DNA of 64,000 nt. Source: Candidatus Planktophila lacus (GTDB lineage: Bacteria; Actinomycetota; Actinomycetes; Nanopelagicales; Nanopelagicaceae). How positions within the stretch are numbered: the stretch's first letter is position 1; each line of letters begins with the position of its first letter. The notes under the pieces are model-generated. The model saw only the letters and a program-made list of their open reading frames with translations. It was not told the origin of the DNA and ran no database searches. Positions 36,939-45,277 of this stretch are shown one piece after another. The DNA is taken from positions 992,001 through 1,056,000 of the forward strand of contig NZ_CP016783.1 in NCBI RefSeq assembly GCF_002288385.1. Reading direction: 5' to 3'. Both the position numbers and the translations under genes were made by a program.

Positions 36939-38252
36939 TCAGGGAGTTAAGACGCGAATATTCGACATTGGAACTGATGATTTAGTCAGAACGCTTCCTG
37001 CTGTAAGTGGGAAATATCCATAGCCGCTCTTGGTTGCAACCAGCCCTGCGCCATAAATTCCTTTTCCTGCTTCGGTTATTGATATCGAGCGAACCCCATC
37101 TGGAATCCTTACTGCGGCGATATCTTCCCCATTAACGCGAACGGTTTTACGTTTTCCATTATTGAAGAGAAGTACAAGCTCGGCTTTAACTTTCGCTCCA
37201 ATAAAGATTAATTGTGGTGCAAGACCGGCCACTGAAAAGTTGGATTGGGTCAATTCGGCAGCTGCGGTGCTCCAGATAAAGTCTGATTTACCTTCAGAAA
37301 TTGTCTGTGAAAAAACTGAAGCAACTATCGGCTCATCGGAAGAAATTCTGATTCCAAATTTGCTCGCTGGTAAATTCGGATTTAAATCTAAAGTCGCTAC
37401 CGATCCGCTCTTGATAACTTTGCCTTCTAGCCCTGCAGGAATAAATGATCCATCGGTCGAGTAGACAGAGACGGTAATGCGAGCATCTATTTCACCAGGC
37501 GCCAAGATACGTAGAGTGTGAGGTAACTCAACTGATTTTGAGCCGACTTTACGGACCGTGTGTGGAATGGCAGGGATAAATACCTCTTTACTTGCCTTTG
37601 GCGCAAAATTAACTATGTCGCCACCAAGAGCGCGTAACCCACGTCCGCGTTCATCGATCATATAACTCGTAACTCGACCCGCTCGTGTGATTGTCTTGAT
37701 CACGAGAGATTGTGAACCTGGAGAAAGTGAATCAACTCCAACTTCGAGATATGAGTTTGCCTTAATGGTGATTGCCTTGGTTGGTTGCGCTCCGATTTCA
37801 TTCCAAACTTCAATATCTACGATTGCAGCGCTTAATCCGCTGTTAACCAGGATCAGCTTTCCCTTACTTGTTACATCAGCGGCCCCACCAACAAACCATT
37901 GCTCGCTCTGCAAGGAAGAGCAAATAGTGGAGCCAGCCCAAACTCCTTTTCTAATCTGCCATACAACTGGCGTTGCACCTTGTGATTCTAAAATTATTGG
38001 CGCTTTACTCTGCATGTAGCGGAGAGTTTGTGCCGGAATAAATGAAAGAGATTTTGTTCCTGTGGAACGTATCTGGCTCTTTGATGAAGGTAGAGATATC
38101 GCTGTGGTTAAACCGCTTGGCGTTGATGGACAGACAACGGCTGGGTAATTTGAAGAGAATTTTCCATCAGAGACCGTGACATCTACAGCGTTGGAAAGCG
38201 CTACAACTAAAATTAGGCCAGATGCCAAAGCTAATGGGCGCGTGATCTTCAT
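36939..38252 (-). CDS. Secreted DUF5719-like protein
   Basis: A 437-residue exported protein: an N-terminal signal or anchor helix (about residues 6-24), then a long beta-rich extracellular part without membrane segments. DUF5719 proteins typically sit directly after the large GT2 gene in actinobacteria, as here; the assignment rests mainly on that context and the general sequence style. Its start overlaps the GT2 gene by four bases (ATGA), so production is coupled. A cell-wall role alongside the glycosyltransferase is inferred. Confidence 0.72.
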   Translation of the reverse strand: MKITRPLALASGLILVVALSNAVDVTVSDGKFSSNYPAVVCPSTPSGLTTAISLPSSKSQIRSTGTKSLSFIPAQTLRYMQSKAPIILESQGATPVVWQIRKGVWAGSTICSSLQSEQWFVGGAADVTSKGKLILVNSGLSAAIVDIEVWNEIGAQPTKAITIKANSYLEVGVDSLSPGSQSLVIKTITRAGRVTSYMIDERGRGLRALGGDIVNFAPKASKEVFIPAIPHTVRKVGSKSVELPHTLRILAPGEIDARITVSVYSTDGSFIPAGLEGKVIKSGSVATLDLNPNLPASKFGIRISSDEPIVASVFSQTISEGKSDFIWSTAAAELTQSNFSVAGLAPQLIFIGAKVKAELVLLFNNGKRKTVRVNGEDIAAVRIPDGVRSISITEAGKGIYGAGLVATKSGYGYFPLTAGSVLTKSSVPMSNIRVLTP

Positions 38253-41200
38253 GCCAGCTCCGAATCTTCAATTTCGCGACGACGACGCCCGGCGGGAAGT
38301 GCCAAGACCACGACGGTGATAAAGATGATTAACTCTAGAGAAACTAACGCACGACGCAAGGTTCCGTCGTAAAGGAAGATGACTGGCCCTGGTTGCAATA
38401 CTTCAAAGACTGGCAAGTTATCCACGCTGCGATTTCGATCCAATCGCTGGCCTTCCTGCATCGCTCGCCAGCCTTGAGCATAATTTTCAGTAAGAGTTAA
38501 GGTACCTGGCTCTGGCACCGTTACTTCAAATTCATTTTGACTTACTGGAAGAACAGTTGCCTTGCCAGCAAGATTTGTAAATAAAACCGTGCCAGTGTTT
38601 GCAGAAATCTTCCAGACAATTCCTGCATTTGTAGATGAGGCTCTAGTGAATCCTCCTAAGCCATCGATAATGCGAACTAAGTTTTCATCGGTCGGATTTT
38701 TAAGGAATAGATACTTGATTCCATTTAACGCAAATGTTGAACTAGAAGTTAGCCCACTTCCATCGGCAAGCTCAAGTACAGCATTGGTGATTTGTTCACG
38801 ATTTGATGGTGCAATATCTGGGTCGCCAAGCATTGCATCGCCACCACGCGCCAAATAAAAGTTAAGTGATACATCTTCACCTACTGTGCGCGGTCTAATA
38901 ACCATTGTCTTGGCATCTTTTTCAACCGCTAAGAATGGAGGAAGGACTATCTCGCGACCGCTTTGCAGAGGCGCAGAACCCGCAGTTGTTGCTACCCAAA
39001 GAGTTGAAGAGAGTGCATACGTGGCGGTCGCAGCGAGCATTACCGCAGCTGAGATGTGACGGAAATTCACATGAGTTGCTTTAAGCCTTTCTCGCAACTT
39101 GTCAGATACGGCAATTGCGGAGGCGATTGCTGTCATTGTTGTGATTGTCATGAGCGTGCCGGGATAAAGCTGAGTTGCAATATTGGTGCCGTTGCCGGTT
39201 ATCGAGATGGTGCTGAAAAGAATTGAAATCAAGAGAGATACAAATCCAATTTCAGCGATAAAGCGCGCACGGGTGGATGAGAAAAGCGAAATTGCTAGTA
39301 CCAAGGTGAGTGGACTAATTAGGTACCACGGTAGAGAGCCAGGGCCACCCGGGTTGCCCACTAGGGAGAAGTTCGGGCCGCTTCCTTGCAATAAGAAGCC
39401 CGAATCCAATAAAAATCTATTTGGATTGAAGATTAACTCGAAACTCCAGGGTGCGCAGATGAGAAATGGCGTAAATGTCAGCGCAAGACGGCGATAGAGA
39501 CGAGCGTTGAATAAGACGAGATTTATTCCGCTGTTGCTATCAATGTAGTCGCGATAAATCGAAAAACCAGTAAGTGCAATTCCTAAAATAAAGATAAATG
39601 GAGAAAATGCAAAGATGATCGAGACGAGTAGAGAAAGTGCAAAAACCTTGCGCCAAGAGAATTCTTCTATTTCAAACCAGCCTCGAGCGGCGATCGCCAG
39701 CAGTGGCAGAAGCAGCAAGACGATTAAGGTGCTCAAGCGACCAGAGTTAATTGCTGAAATGGCAACCGGTGAAAGGGCATATAGAACGGCGCCAGATGTG
39801 GTGAGCCATCTATTTGTTGAGAACTCTTTTAAGAAGTGATGTCCGGTTAGCGCCAGCAATACTGGCGCCAGGAAGAAGAGCGCTGCAATAAAAAAGTTAA
39901 CGTTTCCAAAGAAAGGAGTTGCGGCAATCGCAAGAAAAGCCATCCATGTAGGGGCTGATGCGGATGTGCCCATAGCGATGGAGTGCCAACCGCTGAAATA
40001 GGTATTCCAGAGCGCACTTACACCAGAAGGTTGTTCGGGTAAGGCGCCGCCAGAGATAGAACCTAATCTAAATCTTGACCAGAAGAGCGTCAGAACAAAT
40101 AAGAATAGGGAGGCAGCGATTAGTGGACGCTTTAAGAGCGTTGTCCAACTGCGACTGTTAGCGGGAGTAAGCAAATCTTCTTCATCTAAATTCTCATCAA
40201 GCAGAGATGGATTTCGGACTTCGGTAATCTCACTTGGGAATATCTGCTCACGAATCCACTCTGCCGAACGCGAAGCAGCCATTCGCAGTTGCGACCATCT
40301 AGAAGGAATAAATCTCAGCGCGATGCCTGAAGGAACAAGGCGTTGCAACTTTCTTATCTTTCGGGCGCGAACTAGTTCGGCAGGATGTAAAAATTGCGTT
40401 CCTACAGCCAAAATTTCATCACCGGCATAACCAGGTAGTTTTGCAAAGAGAAAGGCAATTGATCTAAATATTGCACCGGCTAGCAATTGCACAGTGAGCA
40501 GCGGAAGTCGCCACCACGAGGAATTAACTAGAAGAACATATGCGGCATTTCTGCGATCTAATAAAAGTGGGCGATGCAAGAACGCTTCGGCCACATCGAC
40601 CGAGCGCCGCTCATTTGCAGAAGCTTCCGCATGGAATGCAACAGCGCTCGAAACCGCTATTGCGGCAAAACCTGCTGAGTAAAGGCGCCAACCAAAATCG
40701 ACATCATCACGGAATAAATCTAAATTAGGATCGAAACCACCAAGTTGTTCAAATACATCTCTACGAATTAAAGCTCCTGCGGTGCTAACTGCAAGTACTT
40801 CATGTACGCCATCGCGCTGTCCTTGGTCATATTCAGCTGGCTCAAGTCCGGTCCATCGATTTCCATTTGCAGCGATGCTGATACCAATTTCCAAAAGATG
40901 AGTGCGATCATGCCAACCAAGGAGTTTTGGACCCGCCATTGCAACGTTTGGGCGAGAATCTACTTCTGCAATTAAATTCTCAAGTGCAGACCGATCTACT
41001 GAAAGATCGTCGTGAATTATCCAAAGCCATTCATGATCTGGATCATTTGAATTGGGAAGGGTTGCAACAGCATGAGCAACTGCTTCGCCGAATCCAGTAT
41101 CGCGATCCATAGGTAGAACTGGAATTCTTGCGCCTTTAACAAGTTTCGCTGATGAATCGATAGAACCTGTATCAACAGCAACTATTGAATCAACTGGAAG

Positions 41201-41290
41201 GGTCTGTGAAGTTAAAGAGGCAACTACTTCTGGCAACCAAAGTTGTCCATCATGTAGTACCAGAATCGCGGTGACGCGATGTGAACTCAT
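38249..41290 (-). CDS. Large membrane glycosyltransferase, GT2 family
   Basis: A 1013-residue protein. The GT-A domain (about 1-240) has VTAILVLHDGQLWLPEVVASL, the DXD-like IIHDDLSVD, and the acceptor-side FRDDVDFGWRLYSAGF (ED-type general base region). The rest contains about ten to twelve membrane segments (from residue 265 to about 760) and a C-terminal extracytoplasmic domain ending in another helix (about 975-995). It probably transfers sugar to a lipid-linked acceptor for the cell envelope. It starts five bases after whiB2, in the same transcription unit. Confidence 0.88.
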   Translation of the reverse strand: MSSHRVTAILVLHDGQLWLPEVVASLTSQTLPVDSIVAVDTGSIDSSAKLVKGARIPVLPMDRDTGFGEAVAHAVATLPNSNDPDHEWLWIIHDDLSVDRSALENLIAEVDSRPNVAMAGPKLLGWHDRTHLLEIGISIAANGNRWTGLEPAEYDQGQRDGVHEVLAVSTAGALIRRDVFEQLGGFDPNLDLFRDDVDFGWRLYSAGFAAIAVSSAVAFHAEASANERRSVDVAEAFLHRPLLLDRRNAAYVLLVNSSWWRLPLLTVQLLAGAIFRSIAFLFAKLPGYAGDEILAVGTQFLHPAELVRARKIRKLQRLVPSGIALRFIPSRWSQLRMAASRSAEWIREQIFPSEITEVRNPSLLDENLDEEDLLTPANSRSWTTLLKRPLIAASLFLFVLTLFWSRFRLGSISGGALPEQPSGVSALWNTYFSGWHSIAMGTSASAPTWMAFLAIAATPFFGNVNFFIAALFFLAPVLLALTGHHFLKEFSTNRWLTTSGAVLYALSPVAISAINSGRLSTLIVLLLLPLLAIAARGWFEIEEFSWRKVFALSLLVSIIFAFSPFIFILGIALTGFSIYRDYIDSNSGINLVLFNARLYRRLALTFTPFLICAPWSFELIFNPNRFLLDSGFLLQGSGPNFSLVGNPGGPGSLPWYLISPLTLVLAISLFSSTRARFIAEIGFVSLLISILFSTISITGNGTNIATQLYPGTLMTITTMTAIASAIAVSDKLRERLKATHVNFRHISAAVMLAATATYALSSTLWVATTAGSAPLQSGREIVLPPFLAVEKDAKTMVIRPRTVGEDVSLNFYLARGGDAMLGDPDIAPSNREQITNAVLELADGSGLTSSSTFALNGIKYLFLKNPTDENLVRIIDGLGGFTRASSTNAGIVWKISANTGTVLFTNLAGKATVLPVSQNEFEVTVPEPGTLTLTENYAQGWRAMQEGQRLDRNRSVDNLPVFEVLQPGPVIFLYDGTLRRALVSLELIIFITVVVLALPAGRRRREIEDSELA

Positions 41291-41295
41291 GAGAG

Positions 41296-41604
41296 TTACG
41301 CTGGGCGGCGCTTCAAACGGCGACGCTCACGTTCGGAGAGTCCACCCCAGATTCCAAAACGCTCATCGTGTGCGAGCGCGTATTCCAAACATTCTTGACG
41401 AACATCGCAAGAGAGGCAGACGCGCTTTGCTTCGCGAGTTGAGCCACCCTTTTCCGGAAAGAATGCTTCTGGATCTGTTTGTGCGCAGAGTGCGCGTTCT
41501 TGCCAAGAGAGCTCTAGGTTCTCTCCGTTTGCTAATTTAATTGATGGGCCAGCAGTAGGGGCTGTTGGATTGCCAGTGGGTGTTGCTTCTGGACGAATCG
41601 GCAT
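41296..41604 (-). CDS. whiB2: WhiB2/WhmD-type iron-sulfur regulator
   Basis: A 102-residue WhiB protein with cysteines C40, C63, C66 and C72, the GIWGG turn (about 84-88) and the basic tail RRRLKRRPA. The N-terminal 30 residues are Pro/Thr-rich and unlike whiB1 in this window. WhiB2/WhmD acts in septation. The ribosome binding site GAGGAGATT stands six to eight bases before the ATG. A near-consensus promoter lies about 60 bases upstream. It leads the chain whiB2-GT2-DUF5719-DUF3499-phosphomannomutase. Confidence 0.94.
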   Translation of the reverse strand: MPIRPEATPTGNPTAPTAGPSIKLANGENLELSWQERALCAQTDPEAFFPEKGGSTREAKRVCLSCDVRQECLEYALAHDERFGIWGGLSERERRRLKRRPA

Positions 41605-41666
41605 CGACTAATCTCCTCAAGACCTTCGCAGCCAGCCTCGTGATGAGGTCGGCTTCTCTAGAACGA

Positions 41667-41695
41667 ATTACACGCTTGTAATCCCGTTTAGTCAA
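41667..41695 (-). promoter_or_regulatory. Sigma-70 type promoter of whiB2
   Basis: TTGACT (-35, 41690-41695) and TGTAAT (-10, 41667-41672) on the minus strand with a 17-base spacer; each box differs from consensus in one position. The leader of about 55 bases contains the hairpin CCTC-ATCAC-GAGG. This is one of the two best promoters in the window. Confidence 0.75.
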
Positions 41696-41750
41696 GTGCG
41701 ATCCCGAGGTTGAGGCTTGAAAATCTGCACATTTCTCAAAAATTGCCGCC

Positions 41751-41775
41751 AAATCCACCACTTTTTCGGTGATTT
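41751..41775 (-). terminator. Possible hairpin after the sugar nucleotidyltransferase gene
   Basis: In the transcript AAATC-ACC pairs with GGT-GGATTT with one bulged base around the loop GAAAAAGT. It starts six bases after the stop region of the upstream gene and ends before the whiB2 promoter. The following bases are not a clean U-tract, so the call is tentative. Confidence 0.35.
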
Positions 41776-41781
41776 ATCGAC

Positions 41782-42759
41782 TTAAGTAGGTGATATTTCC
41801 AAATTTTCACTCGGAGATAAGTATCTAGAGACGATCTGCGCACCATATTGAACATCACTGCCGTGGAGAATAAATGAATCGCGAATCTGCGCGCCATCAC
41901 CGATCTTTACGCCATCACCGATGATCGAGTTATCAATAGTTACACCCTGACCGATATCGCAATTAGCTCCGATACTCGAACCACCAGTTGCCAAGCTGTC
42001 GGGACCAAAAGTGGTGCCCTTCCCCGCTGCAAAAGCGCCATTTACTAAATCACGAGAGCCCTTAAATAGCGCCGCCGGGGTTCCGATATCAAGCCAGTAA
42101 GACTGCTCGCTATATCCAAACACCGGGCGCCCTGAATTTACTAAGTTCGGGAAAGTTTCGCGCTCAACACTTACAACTTTATTAAGTGGAATATCTGAAA
42201 TTACGCTAGATGAGAAGACGTAGCAACCGGCATTTATGGCGTTGGTTACTGGGTTATCCATTTTCTCTAGAAATGCTGTAACTCGACCGTCTTTATCGGT
42301 TGGAACACAGCCGAATGCACGAGCATCTTCGACATTTATCAAATGCAAGGTCACATCAGCTTTATTTTTACGATGAAACTCTAACTGCGTGGCAATGCTG
42401 TGGTGGCTAAGTACATCACCATTAAAAATCACAAATTCTTCATGAGCAGCTTTTGCTGCTTCTAAATCAATTAGCTCTGCAGCATTTCGAATCGCACCGC
42501 CCGTACCTAAAGGTTCTTTTTCAACGGCATATTTAAGTTGCATTCCCCATTTTGAGCCATCCCCAAAGTAAGGGATAAAAACTTCAGAAAGATATGAAGT
42601 AGCCAGAATTACCGTTGTGATCCCAGCTTTCTTCGCCGCAAGAAGTTGGTGCTCTGTTACTGGCAGGCCTCCCACTGGCAACATTGGTTTTGGAGTTTGA
42701 TTTGTCAACGGCTTCAGGCGAGTGCCAAATCCACCAACTAAAAGAATTCCGATTGCCAT
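41782..42759 (-). CDS. Sugar-1-phosphate nucleotidyltransferase (mannose-1-phosphate guanylyltransferase-like)
   Basis: Makes an NDP-sugar, most likely GDP-mannose. The N-terminal nucleotidyltransferase motif LVGGFGTRLKPLT-x-x-x-PKPMLPVGG is at residues 7-30. The catalytic domain runs to about 235, and a C-terminal left-handed beta-helix (hexapeptide-like IGANCDIGQGVTIDNSIIGDG) follows. At 325 residues it is slightly short for the family. The mycobacterial counterpart lies near whiB2 as well. It abuts dapC without spacing. The phosphomannomutase gene nearby would supply mannose 1-phosphate. Confidence 0.88.
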   Translation of the reverse strand: MAIGILLVGGFGTRLKPLTNQTPKPMLPVGGLPVTEHQLLAAKKAGITTVILATSYLSEVFIPYFGDGSKWGMQLKYAVEKEPLGTGGAIRNAAELIDLEAAKAAHEEFVIFNGDVLSHHSIATQLEFHRKNKADVTLHLINVEDARAFGCVPTDKDGRVTAFLEKMDNPVTNAINAGCYVFSSSVISDIPLNKVVSVERETFPNLVNSGRPVFGYSEQSYWLDIGTPAALFKGSRDLVNGAFAAGKGTTFGPDSLATGGSSIGANCDIGQGVTIDNSIIGDGVKIGDGAQIRDSFILHGSDVQYGAQIVSRYLSPSENLEISPT

Positions 42760-43830
42760 TTAAATCGCCGCTTTAATGCGCTGTGCAGCATCGGATATCT
42801 GCTTATCTGTCGCCGTCATTGCGATTCGGATATGTGAAGCACCGAGAGCGCCATAGAAGGAGCCTGGTGTTGCGACGATGCCCAATTTGGCCAGCCATTC
42901 CACAGATTTCCAGCAATCTTCTGACCTAGTACACCAGATATATAAACCGGCGGCAGATTCTTCAATTTTAAATCCAGCTTCAATCAGCGCTGGGGAGAGC
43001 GCAGCGCGTCGGGCGTTATAGCGATTGCGTTGCTCAACTACATGGGTCTCATCACTTAGCGCTGCCACCATTGCGTTCTGAATTGGCAACGGAACCATCA
43101 TGCCGGCATGTTTGCGGACTTCTCGAATTTGCGAAATCAGTTTTGCATCACCAACCAAAAACGCTCCACGATAGCCAGCCATAGAAGAGCGTTTAGATAG
43201 GGAATGAACCACCAAAATATTTGAGTTATCTCCATCTGTGTATTTTAAAAGAGATGAGGGAGTAGTGGAATCTCCGAAGTCGATATAACACTCATCGCAA
43301 ACCAGCGTTGCACCCTGCTTACGCGCCCATTTAATCGTTTCGCGAAGTTCGGATTCAGAGTGAACGCGCCCAGTTGGATTAGATGGTGTATTTACCCATG
43401 CAAAATCCGCGCTCGGCCAATCTGCCGCATCAATTCCAACTGCAATAGGTTCCGATTGCGCAAGTAACGCTCCAACTAAATAAGTTGGATATGCGATATC
43501 TGGATAGATAACTTTCTGGCTTTGCAAAAGCGTTGGTAGCCAAGCTACTAACTCTTTAGATCCGATAACCGGAAGTACATCAAAATCTCCCGTTGCACCT
43601 AAGTGGTTGATCGCCCAATTGCGAATAGCCTCTTGTAACTCTTTTGTTCCGGCGGTTACGGGATAGCGCGGCGAATCAGAACTTTCTTTAAGTGCGCTTT
43701 GAATAAGTTGCGGTGTTGCATCAACTGGCGTTCCTTGTGAAAGATCTATCGCACCATCTGGATGTTGACGTGCGATTTCAGAATATGGGGCGAGGGCATC
43801 CCACGGGAAATCCGGCAGTTTTTGACGCAT
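42760..43830 (-). CDS. dapC: N-succinyl-diaminopimelate aminotransferase (DapC)
   Basis: Aminotransferase step of the succinylase route to meso-diaminopimelate and lysine. It has 356 residues. The fold-type I blocks are PVIGSKELVAWLPTL, NTPSNPTGRV, CDECYIDFG and the PLP lysine in SLSKRSSMAGYRGAF. The start PDFPWDALAPY and the position next to ferredoxin match actinobacterial DapC. The window also holds dapD at its right edge, so two steps of the same pathway are present but far apart. Confidence 0.93.
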   Translation of the reverse strand: MRQKLPDFPWDALAPYSEIARQHPDGAIDLSQGTPVDATPQLIQSALKESSDSPRYPVTAGTKELQEAIRNWAINHLGATGDFDVLPVIGSKELVAWLPTLLQSQKVIYPDIAYPTYLVGALLAQSEPIAVGIDAADWPSADFAWVNTPSNPTGRVHSESELRETIKWARKQGATLVCDECYIDFGDSTTPSSLLKYTDGDNSNILVVHSLSKRSSMAGYRGAFLVGDAKLISQIREVRKHAGMMVPLPIQNAMVAALSDETHVVEQRNRYNARRAALSPALIEAGFKIEESAAGLYIWCTRSEDCWKSVEWLAKLGIVATPGSFYGALGASHIRIAMTATDKQISDAAQRIKAAI

Positions 43831-43871
43831 CGTTTTTTCGGTGAGTTAAGCGAACTAGCGTCTCTTGGGAA

Positions 43872-44189
43872 TTATTCTTTAGGAGGAAGCGAAACCACAT
43901 TTGGGTGGTCGCTATTAGTCAGGCCAACCTTGGCCGCTCCACCTGGTGAACCTAGTTCTACGAAGAACTCGGTATTTACCTTTGAGAAATCTTTCCACTG
44001 TGATGGAACATCATCTTCGTAGTAAATCGCCTCTACTGGGCACACTGGTTCGCACGCTCCGCAGTCGACGCATTCGTCGGGTTGGATGTAAAGCATGCGG
44101 TTACCTTCATAGATGCAATCAACCGGGCATTCCTCGATACAAGACTTATCTTTGATATCAACACACGGCTGAGCAATTATGTAGGTCAC
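43872..44189 (-). CDS. fdxA: 7Fe ferredoxin (FdxA-type)
   Basis: Small electron carrier of 105 residues with two cluster-binding cysteine sets: CVDIKDKSCIEECPVDC (first, near residues 9-25) and CVDCGACEPVCPVEAI (second, about 40-55). The pattern fits one [3Fe-4S] and one [4Fe-4S] cluster. The GTG at 44189 is chosen because GGAGGA stands seven bases upstream and homologues begin MTYII; an upstream ATG at 44216 would include the ribosome binding site in the coding region. The gene lies 41 bases before dapC, as in other actinobacteria. Confidence 0.95.
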   Translation of the reverse strand: MTYIIAQPCVDIKDKSCIEECPVDCIYEGNRMLYIQPDECVDCGACEPVCPVEAIYYEDDVPSQWKDFSKVNTEFFVELGSPGGAAKVGLTNSDHPNVVSLPPKE

Positions 44190-44293
44190 GAGAGTTCCTC
44201 CAAATAAAGTCCACATCGCTCTGGGTGTTCAGAGCCTGCGATGGCGCTAATTCTAACCATGCACTTGGGCCAACGCCCGATTAAAGTAACGAC

Positions 44294-45277
44294 ATGAGCC
44301 CGTCTAGCCAGAAATCGCAACCTAACCTGGCTGCTGCAATTGGCGCACGAGTCACAGTTCGGCTTCATGAAGCAAATGGTGGCTTTAGGGATATCGTCGG
44401 GATTCTGCAGAGCTGCGGCGATGGCGTAAACGAGTTACTTAACTCGAAAGGGCAAACAATTTCCTTCTCAGAAGATGAGATTGCTATCTGGCGCGAGATT
44501 AAAGCGCTGCCCGACCGCGCAGGAACTGGAGCTCCTTTCTCGCTACGAATTCAAGAGCTAGAACATCTCTCTGATTTAACTTGGCCAGCAGATGAGATTG
44601 AAGAAATAGGTAAATGGCGGCTAAGAATTTCAGATGGCTTCACTATGCGCGCAAATTCGGTTCTACCCACAGGTGCTGCACCATTTGGAGAACCTAATTT
44701 AGATATAGAAAAGGCAGTTGACGAAGTCGTAAAGATTTATCAGCAGAAAGGGCTAACGCCAACATTTACTTTGCCTTTGCCGCTCTATGAAGAACTTGAT
44801 AATTTCTTAGGTGATATTGGGTGGGGAGTAAAAGTTGGTGCAGAGTATTTAGTCAACGACATTCCAGATAACCTCGATCTTGAAAGTGCCGATTTTAAAA
44901 TTGTGATCTCCACGGAGCCAACTCTTGAATGGCTAGAAGTTCAATCTGATCATCAACTTGAACGAATCATGCGAAATTATCCAGCGCGATATGCACAAAT
45001 CAAATTCCAGAACAAGACAATTGCTATAGGCAGAATTGCAACTTTTGGAAAATGGTCGCTGGCTACTCGCGTATTTGTTAACCCTGAATTTAGAGGTAAA
45101 GGTATCGGCGCTTTGCTAATGCGCGCGCTTATGGCAGCTGCAAGCGAACAGGGTGCCACGAAAATTGGTTTACAGGTAGATAGCGAAAACGGCGCAGGAT
45201 TGGCCCTCTATAAATCAATGGGCTTTCGTTTCCACCATTTCTATAACTACCGCGTTCTTTCGGATGTGAGCAAATGA
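44294..45277 (+). CDS. GNAT-family N-acetyltransferase, Rv0428c-like
   Basis: A 327-residue two-part protein. The N-terminal domain (about 1-75) is a small beta-barrel-like module. The C-terminal half (about 240-325) is a GNAT domain with acetyl-CoA loop RVFVNPEFRGKGIGALLMRAL and the LYKSMGFRFHHFYNYR ending. The layout fits the actinobacterial family that includes Rv0428c/cg3035, sometimes linked to N-acetylglutamate synthesis. No ribosome binding site is seen; TAAAGT six bases before the ATG could be the -10 of a leaderless transcript. It overlaps cysS by four bases. Confidence 0.82.
   Translation: MSPSSQKSQPNLAAAIGARVTVRLHEANGGFRDIVGILQSCGDGVNELLNSKGQTISFSEDEIAIWREIKALPDRAGTGAPFSLRIQELEHLSDLTWPADEIEEIGKWRLRISDGFTMRANSVLPTGAAPFGEPNLDIEKAVDEVVKIYQQKGLTPTFTLPLPLYEELDNFLGDIGWGVKVGAEYLVNDIPDNLDLESADFKIVISTEPTLEWLEVQSDHQLERIMRNYPARYAQIKFQNKTIAIGRIATFGKWSLATRVFVNPEFRGKGIGALLMRALMAAASEQGATKIGLQVDSENGAGLALYKSMGFRFHHFYNYRVLSDVSK

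Noticed and set aside
41537-41761. Minus-strand frame of 74 codons upstream of whiB2
   Set aside because: It covers the whiB2 promoter and leader and runs into the whiB2 coding region in another frame. No family is visible.
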